Positions 1-8,865 of a DNA stretch of 64,000 nucleotides are shown in pieces. The stretch is from positions 1 to 64,000 of the forward strand of contig CAZQTW010000035.1 in the NCBI GenBank assembly GCA_964596165.1, written 5' to 3'. The stretch is from CAYUQT01 sp964596165. Its GTDB lineage: Bacteria > Planctomycetota > Phycisphaerae > UBA1845 > JAFGLZ01. Below the pieces are notes generated by a model. That model ran no database searches. It was given only the letters and a program-made list of their open reading frames with translations, and was not told the DNA's origin. A program made the translations under genes and the position numbers. The number at the start of each line of letters is the position of its first letter. The first letter of the stretch is position 1.

Positions 1-41
1 CTAGAGGATGAAAACGGCGTGCGGCCATCTTGGCCGCCGCG

Positions 42-58
42 GCGGGCAGGATGCCCGC
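42..58. repeat. short perfect inverted repeat
   Basis: A 7-base arm and its exact complement enclose three bases (GCGGGCA, GGA, TGCCCGC). It sits upstream of the EIIC gene in sequence with no other feature. It may be a small hairpin or a REP-like fragment; there is no T-tract, so it is not an obvious terminator. Confidence 0.35.
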
Positions 59-209
59 ACCACAACGCATTTTCGAGGCAGAAGGGCGGAGAGCAAGTGC
101 GACGCGCTGGACAATCGGTACGGACAACCTGCTAGAATGGCCACCAATTCGAGCTGGGATCGGGCATCGGGCTCAATTCCAACGGGGAGATCGGTATAAG
201 GAGACCTAC

Positions 210-1490
210 GTGAACCAGGCGAACGGGTTTCTGCAAAGATATGTCGTACCGCCTCTGACGGCACTGAGCGAGAACACCTACATGTCGGCCATCCGGGCGG
301 GGATGGTGTCGATCGTTTCGATGACGATCATCGGAAGCCTCTTCATCATCATTTCAAGCATGCCCATATCCGGGTGGGACAAAGTGATTGCTCCCGAGTC
401 CAAGTTGTCCAAGCTGCTTGGTGTTCCGGTGTCCAAGCTGCTTGAGATTCCGGTGACCGCCACCTTCGGTCTACTCTCCATCTTCGTGTGCTTCTCCATT
501 GCCTACGACCTCGGGAAACGGCTCAAACAGGAGGGCATCATCAGCGGCACGATGGCCACCGTGGTTTTCCTCATGATGGAGATCAACCTGGAGGACCAGA
601 CCCTATCGATGGGCAACCTGGGTTCAAGAGGGGTGTTTACCGCGATTCTCATTGCACTGATCACGGTTCGCGTCCAGAAATTCTTCAACGATAAGAATGT
701 TGTCATCAAACTGCCGAAGAACGTTCCGCCGGTGGTCTACGAGTCGTTTCTATCCCTGACTCCCCTGTTCTTTCTGTTGCTGGCCTTCTGGATCATTCGC
801 TTTGTTTTGGGAGTGGATGTCAACCATCTCGTGCAGACCGCTTTTCAGCCCGCAGTCCATGCCCTGAATACGCTGCCCGGCATTCTGGTCTATGCCTTTC
901 TCGTCACCATGCTGTGGTCCGTGGGGATCAATGGTGACAACGCCATGGATGCCATTGTGGCCCCGATCTTTCTGCAGTACCTGACCGCGAATGTCGAGGC
1001 GGCGACGCACCACCAACCCATACCGTATGTGACCGCGCAAGGGTTCTTTACCACCTATGTGAATGTCGGCGGGACGGGCGTGACCATTGCCTTAGCGCTG
1101 GTCCTTTGGAACTCCAAGGAGCCCGGCTTTCGAAAGGTCAGCCGCATGGCGATGCCGACCCAGATCTTTCAGATCAACGAACCCATGTTCTTTGGCATCC
1201 CCATCGTGCTCAACCCGATTTTCATGATTCCGTACGTTCTCAGCGCGTTGACGCTGACCGCTACCACTTACCTGGTGATGTCCTGGGGTCTGATTCAGAA
1301 GCCTTACGTGAATGTGCCCTGGACCACGCCGCCGATCATCGGACACTTCTTGGTTTCCGGCGGCGACTGGAGGGCGGCGGTCTGGGGATGCATCTCCATC
1401 GTGATGGCGATGGCCGTTTACTACCCCTTCGCGAAGGTCGCGGAACGCCAACGCCTGCAGGCGGAAGCCGCCGGTAAGGCACATGAGTAA
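210..1490 (+). CDS. PTS sugar transporter subunit IIC (lactose/cellobiose/chitobiose EIIC family)
   Basis: This is a polytopic membrane permease of about 426 residues, the normal size for a CelB/ChbC-type EIIC, which carries a disaccharide across the inner membrane while EIIB phosphorylates it. The GTG start at 210 is chosen because AAGGAG lies six bases upstream (198-203); the frame is open further upstream without a ribosome site. The family motif with the conserved sugar-binding Glu is present (INEPMFFGIP, about residues 321-330). The motif normally read as GIHG in this family reads GINGD here (about residue 238), so the usual His is Asn. No EIIA, EIIB, HPr or EI gene lies in the window, so its phosphorylation partners are unknown and it could work as a facilitator. 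The family call is firm, the substrate is not known. Confidence 0.88.
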   Translation: MNQANGFLQRYVVPPLTALSENTYMSAIRAGMVSIVSMTIIGSLFIIISSMPISGWDKVIAPESKLSKLLGVPVSKLLEIPVTATFGLLSIFVCFSIAYDLGKRLKQEGIISGTMATVVFLMMEINLEDQTLSMGNLGSRGVFTAILIALITVRVQKFFNDKNVVIKLPKNVPPVVYESFLSLTPLFFLLLAFWIIRFVLGVDVNHLVQTAFQPAVHALNTLPGILVYAFLVTMLWSVGINGDNAMDAIVAPIFLQYLTANVEAATHHQPIPYVTAQGFFTTYVNVGGTGVTIALALVLWNSKEPGFRKVSRMAMPTQIFQINEPMFFGIPIVLNPIFMIPYVLSALTLTATTYLVMSWGLIQKPYVNVPWTTPPIIGHFLVSGGDWRAAVWGCISIVMAMAVYYPFAKVAERQRLQAEAAGKAHE

Positions 1491-1550
1491 CGGGCGACCG
1501 CGTTCACGCCTTCTTCGGACTGATGGCTGGGAACAGTGGGGACGCGGGTC

Positions 1551-3119
1551 CTACGACCCCGGCTTGACGTTCTTGGCAAACCAGCTCAGCAGGAGCTTCT
1601 TGCGGTCGGTGGGTTCCGCGGTCGGCCGGTGGTCCTGCGGGTCGCTGCCGTGTTCGACGCTCCAACCGTCCCACTCCCGATAGGCGTGATAGGTCCAGTC
1701 CCAGCCGTACTCTTCGAACAGCTCGATGCAGTCGCGGAGGTAGTTCACTGCGCCCGGCGCCCAGCGAATCGCGCTGAACTCCCCGACGTAGATATGTACG
1801 TTGTAGGCGAGTTGAAACTCGCGGACCGGCGCAAGCACCCGACGAAGCTGCTCCTTGTCCCACACCGTGTTGTGGATCTTGCCCGGGTACGTCGTGGTGG
1901 TCCCCCTGGCATGGACCCCCTGATGCGTGAACTCGCCGGGAACGTACATGTGCACCTGATAGACCACGTTGGGGACATCGACGGGCACCAGTTCGCGATA
2001 TCCCGCGGCGGAATCCCACTCGGCGGCCTCGATGAAGATGGGCACCTTCGGGTCGATCGCACGGATGGCCTTTGCCGCCCGTACCTGTGTGCCGAGATAG
2101 TCGGCCACGCCCGGCGGTGGCGGGAGATTTTGCACCGGTTCATTGACCAGATCGTATCCCCAGATCACCGGGTTGCCCTTGTAGCGCCGGGCGATCCTCT
2201 CCCACCAAGCCACGTAGTGGTCCTGGTACTTCGGCTCGTTGAAAATGGCCAGATCGTGGTTCGGGTACCGTCCTCCCGGCGGCGAATGCATGTCCACGAC
2301 GACCTTAATGCCGTACCGACGGCAGGCCTCCAATGCCTTGTCCATATCGTTCAGCTCGCCGGTGAGCCAGCGGTCGTATTCGGCCAGGTCGCGGTCGGTG
2401 CCGGCGCGGCCCCAGTTGCGCGTGATCTGCCAGCGAATGACATTCGCCTTCCACTCGGTGCCGAGCACGCGCAGGTCCTCGTCGCGGAAGACATTCGGCG
2501 ACATCACGCCGCGGAGGCGCGGCAGATCGTGCCCTTTGAAGGCGGGCGGCGGATTGGCCGGCGGCTTGGGGCGGACCACCGGCCTCTTGAAGACCGTGAT
2601 CTTGACGGCGTCGAACCACACGGTTCCGGCGCTGCCCTGCAAGCCCAGATTGATCCGGCCATCGGTGGCATCGGGGGCGATTGGTGCGACGAACCAGAGT
2701 TTGCGCCAATCGAACGTGCCATAGACATCGTTCTGGTTTTGCCAGAAGGGCCCGTCCGTCTTGGACTGGTAGTGCAGCATGCACTTGACGCCGAGATAGG
2801 TTGCCGAAGGCTTGCTGACGTTGTCGGCCTTGGCCACGCACTCCACCAGGAGCCGGCAGTTGCGGTAGCGCGTCAGATCAATCGGTACGTGAATCATGTG
2901 CGTGCCCGTGGCCTGATCGGGCGGCACCGTTATGCGAAGTGAAGTTGTTCCCTCATAGCCCGGAACCCACGTTGCGAAACCGGCCTGTGGCCACGCCCGC
3001 TGTTCGGCCGGCGTGTCGAAGCCGGTCTGGAAGACCACGTCGCCGGGCTGAGGCAAGGCGGTCTCACCAGCGGCGGTCGACGCCAGGACGAGGAGTATTG
3101 CGCCAATCCACAGTCTCAT
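1551..3119 (-). CDS. secreted glycoside hydrolase family 5 (cellulase-like)
   Basis: A 522-residue exported enzyme starting with a signal peptide (MRLWIGAILLVLASTAAGE). Residues about 25-180 look like a beta-sandwich carbohydrate-binding module. The rest is a TIM barrel with GH5 hallmarks: the acid/base Glu in DLVNEP (about residue 327) and the nucleophile Glu in YVGEFSA (about residue 446), with HSPP after strand 3. GH5 enzymes cut beta-1,4-glucans, mannans and relatives; the exact substrate cannot be read. The ATG at 3119 directly precedes the signal peptide; AAGGA lies about nine bases upstream. The frame is open further upstream but there runs through the neighbouring gene. It lies 49 bases after the secreted protein at 3169-4521 on the same strand, probably co-transcribed. 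Confidence 0.88.
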   Translation of the reverse strand: MRLWIGAILLVLASTAAGETALPQPGDVVFQTGFDTPAEQRAWPQAGFATWVPGYEGTTSLRITVPPDQATGTHMIHVPIDLTRYRNCRLLVECVAKADNVSKPSATYLGVKCMLHYQSKTDGPFWQNQNDVYGTFDWRKLWFVAPIAPDATDGRINLGLQGSAGTVWFDAVKITVFKRPVVRPKPPANPPPAFKGHDLPRLRGVMSPNVFRDEDLRVLGTEWKANVIRWQITRNWGRAGTDRDLAEYDRWLTGELNDMDKALEACRRYGIKVVVDMHSPPGGRYPNHDLAIFNEPKYQDHYVAWWERIARRYKGNPVIWGYDLVNEPVQNLPPPPGVADYLGTQVRAAKAIRAIDPKVPIFIEAAEWDSAAGYRELVPVDVPNVVYQVHMYVPGEFTHQGVHARGTTTTYPGKIHNTVWDKEQLRRVLAPVREFQLAYNVHIYVGEFSAIRWAPGAVNYLRDCIELFEEYGWDWTYHAYREWDGWSVEHGSDPQDHRPTAEPTDRKKLLLSWFAKNVKPGS

Positions 3120-3168
3120 CTCTGTCTGTCCTTGTCCGGACCCTTGAGGAGCAAGCCACTCCGTGCGC

Positions 3169-4521
3169 CTACCGGACTCTGACTCGGGCGTAGCGCATGG
3201 TGCCGCCCAGGTCGCCGAAGAGGTCGAGCAGCGGCGATGGGGCACAGCCGGCCCGGGGAGTTGCCGTGAAGAACCCAGCGAGCGGCTTCTTGAGGGGGAT
3301 CCGGACCGCCTGCCCCATCGCCCCGTCCGGACCGACCTCCAGCAACCGGTTCTCGGAGACCGCCTTACCGACTGCGTCCTGGCCACTGACATAGTAGACC
3401 ACGAGCAGCCGGCCGTCAGGCATGACATGAAACCGCCCATTGCCCGGGCGCTCTCCCCCCTGCTGACCTTCGCGCCATTCCAAGATCGCTCGGCGAAGCT
3501 TGACTTGGCCGTCAACCACGACGGCGTAATTGAGTGCAATGCTCTGCTTGGCATCCGGGAAGAACTTCGCTCGCAGCCGTTCGTCGAGGGCCCGCTCGGA
3601 CCACAACAGATGGACGCGGCCGTCGGTGCCCACATGGAGGTCGCAGGGGAAGATCCAGCCGCACGTGCGGTCGCGCGACTCAATCTCGACCCACGGGTGA
3701 AACGTGCCCGTCGCGATGTCGTCGCTCCACGTGAAGAATAGCCGGCGGAAGTCATAGTCCCAATCCTTGCCCGTCAGCTCCTTCTTGAACTGTCGCCACT
3801 TCGTGTAGGGCTCGATGATGTCCGACACGCCGCAGAAGCAGACCTTTCGCTGCTTTATGGCGACGTTGGGATAGCAGATCCGAATCGGCTGGGGCTTGTC
3901 GTACTCGGCGCCCCACGGAAAGTCGAGTGCGCCCTGCTTGGCCCAATGACCGTCGCGATCGTACAACGTCCAGTAGGTCTTATCATAGGCTGTGTTGTAG
4001 AAGAGGATGAATTCGCGGTTGGCCGCATCGGCGGCGAAGCTGCGATAGGTGTGCCCATGGAAGGCGATCTTGCGGTCCCATACGGGCATGTGCACTTTGG
4101 GTGGCGTGTTCGGATTCGCCGCCGAGAACTCGAGGACCTGGGGCGTCGCAACGCCGTCGTACTCCTCCGGCTTCGAGGCGTTCGGGTTCACCGAGAGGAA
4201 GACGCGGCCATCGGGAAAGGCCGTCATGGGACACGACTCGCGCTCATGTGTGCCGTCGCCCTTGCATTGGAGCCTCCACCCGTCAGCCAGGCGTCTGAAC
4301 AGCATCCACCGAACGTTGTTCAGCGGCTTGTAGTCGGGCAGCGTTTCGATGCCGCTGGCCAGCAGGTCGTTGCCGATACGGACGATGCACGTATTGCCGT
4401 GCGTCCACATCGGTCCCGAGCCGTTGTTGGCCGGCGTATAGGAATAGACGTCCTCTTCGGCCTCGACGGTCGGAATTGGGCTGCCCGCCATCGCCGCCGC
4501 AACCAGGCACACCATGAGCAT
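3169..4521 (-). CDS. secreted protein with sialidase/beta-propeller-like repeats, function unknown
   Basis: A 450-residue protein with an N-terminal signal peptide ending near AEAE (about residue 22). The body has recurring segments such as FPDGRVFLS, GTDGRVHLLW and MPDGRLLVVYY, each resembling a BNR/Asp-box or propeller blade strand, so a five- to six-bladed propeller is inferred. Such folds occur in sialidases and in GH43/GH93-type enzymes, but no catalytic set can be assigned. The ATG at 4521 has AGGAGGT seven bases upstream, a strong ribosome site. It precedes the GH5 gene by 49 bases, which suggests a role in the same polysaccharide breakdown. A non-catalytic glycan-binding protein is an alternative. 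Confidence 0.75.
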   Translation of the reverse strand: MLMVCLVAAAMAGSPIPTVEAEEDVYSYTPANNGSGPMWTHGNTCIVRIGNDLLASGIETLPDYKPLNNVRWMLFRRLADGWRLQCKGDGTHERESCPMTAFPDGRVFLSVNPNASKPEEYDGVATPQVLEFSAANPNTPPKVHMPVWDRKIAFHGHTYRSFAADAANREFILFYNTAYDKTYWTLYDRDGHWAKQGALDFPWGAEYDKPQPIRICYPNVAIKQRKVCFCGVSDIIEPYTKWRQFKKELTGKDWDYDFRRLFFTWSDDIATGTFHPWVEIESRDRTCGWIFPCDLHVGTDGRVHLLWSERALDERLRAKFFPDAKQSIALNYAVVVDGQVKLRRAILEWREGQQGGERPGNGRFHVMPDGRLLVVYYVSGQDAVGKAVSENRLLEVGPDGAMGQAVRIPLKKPLAGFFTATPRAGCAPSPLLDLFGDLGGTMRYARVRVR

Positions 4522-4619
4522 CTGTCCGACCTCCTCAGATTCTCAGCACACGAAGGCAATCCACCTGCCTTTCGAGCCGCAGATCCCCCTCAGCCCGCCG
4601 GGGACGTTCGCTTCTCCGA

Positions 4620-5105
4620 CTACAAGCTCAGCACTGAATAGACAATATCCGTGATGACGCCCTTCGACTCCAACTTCCTCAGAATCGGGTCAAGCTGACT
4701 TGGCGCGCCGGCCACAAAATAAGTCCACCCCTCGGTGCCGCTTGCCATCAGTTCGCACGTCAGAAATGAATCCTCACCGGCCACGTCGCGCGGCGCCAGC
4801 CGCCGCGTCGTTCGGATGATCGCGGACTTGCGCAGACTGTGCGAATCGTAGGGATGTTCTTCCAATCGCGTCACCTTGCTGAGCCGGCGGATGACGCGCA
4901 CCATCATGTCCTTGTCGTTCTCATCGCAGCGGAAGGTCACCACCACCGCGCCGTCGTGCGTAGTCCGCCCCTCGGCGCCGTGGCCGACCACCGTATCGAT
5001 GCTGATGCCCCGGTTGCTGAACGCCGATGCAATGCTCGTCAGGGCCCCGGCGCGATCCAACACGTGCGCCCGGAAAACCCAATGTTGATGTTCGTTATTG
5101 TTCAT
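4620..5105 (-). CDS. ACT-domain protein resembling acetolactate synthase small subunit
   Basis: The protein has 161 residues, the same length as bacterial IlvH/IlvN. The N-terminal half shows the ACT pattern DRAGALTSIASAFSNRGIS, where IlvH has a valine-binding loop, followed by strand and helix segments ending VIRRLSKVTRLEEHP. The second half has the layout of the IlvH C-terminal domain and ends with a third ACT-like strand pattern (LRKLESKGVITDIVYS). The ATG at 5105 has AGGAGA about seven bases upstream. No ilvB lies in the window; instead the gene follows the Ptb-Buk fusion by 22 bases, suggesting co-transcription and perhaps an amino-acid-sensing role tied to branched-chain acyl-CoA use. 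IlvH-like is a similarity call; a true regulatory subunit is not proven. Confidence 0.7.
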   Translation of the reverse strand: MNNNEHQHWVFRAHVLDRAGALTSIASAFSNRGISIDTVVGHGAEGRTTHDGAVVVTFRCDENDKDMMVRVIRRLSKVTRLEEHPYDSHSLRKSAIIRTTRRLAPRDVAGEDSFLTCELMASGTEGWTYFVAGAPSQLDPILRKLESKGVITDIVYSVLSL

Positions 5106-5127
5106 ACCGAATCTCCTGGCGGCCTCC

Positions 5128-7248
5128 CTACAATACCGCTGGAACCTCATACCGACGCGCTTGCTCCCGGCCGGAAAGAACCGCGATGGCCTGTCCCGCC
5201 ATGGCCTCCATCTCCAACGACCCTGCGAAGAAGATGACCGGTGCCAGTCGGCCCACTCGGCGTCGCAATGCTGCCCTCATCAACTCGCTGCGGGCTAAGC
5301 CGCCGGTCAGCACGATGGCCTCGACATCGGCGCCGACGGCCACATACATCGCCCCGATCTCCTTGGCAATCTGGTAGACCATCGCCTCAACGACCAACTG
5401 GGCGTCTTTGTCACCGGCGGCCACCCGCTGCTCGATGATCTCCATCCGGTGCTCGCCGAGGTACGACTGAAGCCCACCGCGTTTGGTCAGTTCCTCGATG
5501 AGTTCCACTTGCGAGAACCGGCCCGAGTAGCACATCGCTATCAGGTCGCCCATCGGCAATTGACCGACACGTTGGGGCGTAAACGGCCCCCCGCCGAGCA
5601 GCGCGATGTTGTTGTCGATCATCCGCCCGCCGCGAACCCCGGCAACGGTGATTCCGCCGCCAAGATGCGCCACCACCAGATTGACGTCTTCCACCGGACG
5701 CCCGACGGACGCCGCCGCTTTTCGAGCGGCCGCACGGACGCTCAGGGCGTGACTCGTGCTCCTCCGGAGAACGGGGGCATAGCCGGACAACTCCGCCTCG
5801 GGGATGAACTCGTCCACCACAACAGGGTCGACGACGAAGGCGGGGAGGTTGAGCCGCCGGGCCAGCGCCGCCGCGACGGGAATGCCCAAGTTGCTGGCAT
5901 GATCCTTCTCGGCGTGATCCAAGACGGCCGCGACCATGTCGTCGCGCACGACGACCCGATCTCCCCGCCGCTCGGCCACTGCGTAGGTGCCGCCCGCCAG
6001 CTTTCCCGCCGGCCGCGGCAGAAAGCCACCCCGACCTACCACCGCATCCAGCGACGGCCGACCCCATTGCTCCAGCGTCTGCAGCACCATGCGCGTCCGT
6101 TCTTCGACCTGGCTGACGCGCTCCGCCGGCGTCCCGATTGACGGAGGCGCATGCACCACCTCCGTATCCTGGACGCACGTTGCGTTCTCAAACAACGCCA
6201 GCTTGGTCGAGGTCGAACCGGGATTGACCGCGAGCACACGATAGACCCTCGTCTCGGCCGGAGTCGATACCGCCTTGGCCGGTCCGACCTCATGCGACGA
6301 TCGCTGTGCGTAGATGCTGCACAGGGCGATCGATTCCAGCCGTGTCTGAAGGGTATCCGCTCGGGAAAGAATGATATACGGAACCGGAAACCCGATGGTG
6401 ATCCCCGCCAGTGACGCTTGGCCGTACTTGACCATCGCCGTGACAACCTTGTAAAGGATGTTTGCCGCATCGATGCCCGGACACACGAGAATATCCGCCT
6501 GACCGGCCACCTCGGCGGCTGCCGGCGAATGGGGCAGCCCCTTGATGCCCACCGATCCGGGATCGGTCGCCAGGTCGAAAGACAAGGGTCCATAGACCAC
6601 TGCGTCGGGCCACCGGCGCTCGCTAAGCTTCGCCCCGATCCAGGTGGACGGAAGCGAACTGATCTGTTTCTCGTTGGCCGACAGAATCGCGACGCGCGGA
6701 CGCTCGATGTTCATGACGACATGGGCCACGTCCACGGCGTTTTGAACCAGCTCGACCATGCGACCGAAGTTGCACACGGTGGTCACGCCGGCGTCCGTCA
6801 ACACCAGCGGCCGACCGCCGGCGAACGGAGCGGCGTCGAAAATGGACACAAGGCTCACCGTCGGACGGACCGCCAACGGCAGCATGTGACGATTCAGGAC
6901 GGGCGTCGAGATGTTGCCCTTGAGCACGATGTCGATGTCGCCGGGTCGAAGTCGCGCGACGGTAGCCGCCGCGGTTTGCTCGTCATTCTCCGCGGCGATG
7001 ATGTCGCCCTTGTCGATGTCGATGCCGACCTCGGCCACCGCCCGGGCAATGCGGTCTTGCTGACCGATCAAGATGATTCGGTCGATAATCCCATGATCCC
7101 TGGCCGATTCGACCAGGCGGAGGTCCTCAATGCGATCCCCCCCCGCCACAATCACCGTGGACGCGGGCAGGGCCCCCGCGATCTCCACCAGATCCGCCAC
7201 GGACTCCAAACGACCTGATGCCGAAGAATTCGGCAGATCAGTAGCCAC
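5128..7248 (-). CDS. fused phosphate acyltransferase (Ptb-like) and butyrate kinase (Buk-like)
   Basis: A 706-residue two-enzyme protein. Residues about 15-330 match the phosphotransacetylase/phosphotransbutyrylase family, which turns acyl-CoA plus phosphate into acyl-phosphate. Residues about 335-700 match butyrate kinase of the ASKHA superfamily, which passes that phosphate to ADP: the phosphate loop reads VLAVNPGSTSTKLALFE, the second nucleotide-binding motif VAHLGGGITVAG (about residue 525), and the C-terminus FFAGSLEMEAMAGQAI, the form seen in Buk rather than acetate kinase. In clostridia these are usually two adjacent genes. The start is GTG at 7248 with AGGAG seven bases upstream. It heads a run with the ACT protein 22 bases downstream. 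Butyrate, isobutyrate, isovalerate or propionate are all possible substrates. Confidence 0.88.
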   Translation of the reverse strand: MATDLPNSSASGRLESVADLVEIAGALPASTVIVAGGDRIEDLRLVESARDHGIIDRIILIGQQDRIARAVAEVGIDIDKGDIIAAENDEQTAAATVARLRPGDIDIVLKGNISTPVLNRHMLPLAVRPTVSLVSIFDAAPFAGGRPLVLTDAGVTTVCNFGRMVELVQNAVDVAHVVMNIERPRVAILSANEKQISSLPSTWIGAKLSERRWPDAVVYGPLSFDLATDPGSVGIKGLPHSPAAAEVAGQADILVCPGIDAANILYKVVTAMVKYGQASLAGITIGFPVPYIILSRADTLQTRLESIALCSIYAQRSSHEVGPAKAVSTPAETRVYRVLAVNPGSTSTKLALFENATCVQDTEVVHAPPSIGTPAERVSQVEERTRMVLQTLEQWGRPSLDAVVGRGGFLPRPAGKLAGGTYAVAERRGDRVVVRDDMVAAVLDHAEKDHASNLGIPVAAALARRLNLPAFVVDPVVVDEFIPEAELSGYAPVLRRSTSHALSVRAAARKAAASVGRPVEDVNLVVAHLGGGITVAGVRGGRMIDNNIALLGGGPFTPQRVGQLPMGDLIAMCYSGRFSQVELIEELTKRGGLQSYLGEHRMEIIEQRVAAGDKDAQLVVEAMVYQIAKEIGAMYVAVGADVEAIVLTGGLARSELMRAALRRRVGRLAPVIFFAGSLEMEAMAGQAIAVLSGREQARRYEVPAVL

Positions 7249-7382
7249 GGTTTGCTCCTGAAGTCGCTTCTACGGACCGGTCCTCGCACGCACCGCGCCT
7301 GTCGGCCCCGCGCGCACCGGCCTCTCTTCCAGCTTACGATACCGGGACTATCATACGGAACGCAGGCGATGTTCGCGAGTGA

Positions 7383-7410
7383 TTGCGGCCGGAAACCGGC
7401 GTCGTATAAT
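7383..7410 (+). promoter_or_regulatory. sigma-70-type promoter
   Basis: A perfect -10 box TATAAT (7405-7410) follows TTGCGG (7383-7388) with a 16-base spacer. It lies 47 bases upstream of the ATG at 7458 and in the divergent gap to the Ptb-Buk gene. Inferred by eye. Confidence 0.55.
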
Positions 7411-7457
7411 GATGGGTGTTTTGCAGCACGTGCCAACCAGCCGGTGGAGGTCCTTGG

Positions 7458-8765
7458 ATGTCTATCCCGATTAGGATGGTCGTGGTATTCATTGCGGGCA
7501 GTACAACGGCGAGCGTCTGTAAGGCGGACAGACTCTATCTGACCAATGGCCAGATCAAAGACGGCAAGGTCATCAAGCGGGATGCAACCGGTGTGGATTT
7601 TCGCACGGTCACGCACGACGGCAAACTGACGTTCGTCAAGCGCTACGACGCCGCCGATATTCTGAAGGTTGAGTTCGGGGAGGAGTCGGCAGAGACCGCC
7701 AAGGAAGGCGAAACAAGGGAACCGCCGGCCGCAAGCCCCGAGGCCGCCGAACCATCAATCTCACCAACCACCAAGAAGATCGAAGACAAGCCTGCGTTTC
7801 TCAAGGATATCATGACTAAGCTCAAGGCTGAGAAGCTTGATGCCGCGGTTGCCGACTTGACGCATCTCGTCCGCGAATGCAATGAGAGCGAGTTGGCCGA
7901 TCTCAGCGTGCTGAGTAAGAAGGAATCCGGCCTGCCTTTGGACGAGCTACTCGCGACCAACCGACTGCAGGCCTCCATCAAGAAGGCCGCGAGTGGCGTC
8001 TGGCGAAAGCTCGAACCAACGGGTTTCGAGCGGCCCGCCCTGGTTGAGGAACTGCGCAAGACGATCGACGACTTCCGTGGAAAGAAGGTGGGAGGGACCT
8101 CCATCGAGTCCGAGATAGAGAACCCGGACGGCTACAAAGGCCAGAAAGAGGACGCTCGGGCGTTTTCCAAGCACATCACGCTCACGCTGAACCTCGTCGA
8201 GGAAATCCAACGACTGGACAAGGGGGCAGAGGACAAGGGAAAGACCGTCAAGGAATCACGGGAAAGCGTAAAGAAAGCGGACAAGGCCGGTGCCGAGACC
8301 GACGAGCGGAAAGAGAAGGACGCGCACGAAGAGTCCGCCCCCTCGGACGAAAAGAAGTCGCCGAACGGCGCGAAATCCAAGACACGGTCCCCATCGGACA
8401 ATAAGGGACAAGACGAGTGGGCGGAATTCAAAGCGCAACTGAAGGTACTTCAGAAGGCCGTGCAGAAGTCGGCCACGGGAGGCAGTGCCTTGCGGAGAGA
8501 CCGCGATCGCGGCGCGGTCCGCGGTGCTGAACCCTCCAAGGACGATGACGACGTTGGTGAAGACCGGATGCCGCGAAGACGCGGCACGGTGCGTCGAGAG
8601 GATTTCCGCCGAAGCCGGCGGGGGCTGGGAGACGAGGGAGAGGAGCCTCCGATCGACAACCAGCAACGTCGCGGCCGCCGACTTCCGCCGCAGGACGAGC
8701 AGGAAGGGGATGACCGCGGGGCGCCGCCCGAAGCTAGAAACCAGAGTCAGCAGAACGAACGATAG
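7458..8765 (+). CDS. exported, highly charged protein of unknown function
   Basis: The protein has 435 residues. It starts with a short hydrophobic segment (MVVVFIAGSTTASVCKA) that could be a signal peptide or lipoprotein-like leader. Then comes a small beta-rich unit (LYLTNGQIKDGKVIKRD, about residues 27-70) of a type seen at the start of planctomycete exported proteins. From about residue 75 on it is mostly helical, and from about 255 to the end it is very rich in Lys, Glu, Asp and Arg and probably disordered. The ATG at 7458 has GGTGGAGG seven bases upstream; an upstream in-frame ATG at 7416 lacks a ribosome site. No catalytic motif is visible. A scaffold or polyanion/polycation-binding role cannot be excluded. 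Confidence 0.7.
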   Translation: MSIPIRMVVVFIAGSTTASVCKADRLYLTNGQIKDGKVIKRDATGVDFRTVTHDGKLTFVKRYDAADILKVEFGEESAETAKEGETREPPAASPEAAEPSISPTTKKIEDKPAFLKDIMTKLKAEKLDAAVADLTHLVRECNESELADLSVLSKKESGLPLDELLATNRLQASIKKAASGVWRKLEPTGFERPALVEELRKTIDDFRGKKVGGTSIESEIENPDGYKGQKEDARAFSKHITLTLNLVEEIQRLDKGAEDKGKTVKESRESVKKADKAGAETDERKEKDAHEESAPSDEKKSPNGAKSKTRSPSDNKGQDEWAEFKAQLKVLQKAVQKSATGGSALRRDRDRGAVRGAEPSKDDDDVGEDRMPRRRGTVRREDFRRSRRGLGDEGEEPPIDNQQRRGRRLPPQDEQEGDDRGAPPEARNQSQQNER

Positions 8766-8865
8766 GCCGCGCCGACCCCGGCCCAACACGTCATGCCGAT
8801 GCCGATTTCGATTCCGTGGCCGGACATCCGCGGTCCACCGAACCGAACAAGGGAGCCTAATAGTG

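Noticed and set aside
1536..2942. Long plus-strand open frame opposite the GH5 gene
   Set aside because: It is the antisense shadow of a clear GH5 gene in GC-rich sequence; its product has no recognisable motif and is rich in Arg/His/Val typical of mirror frames.
8485..8865. Long N-terminal extension of the metallophosphoesterase frame
   Set aside because: It overlaps the previous gene in another frame, is Arg-rich and would hide the clear signal peptide that starts at 8866.
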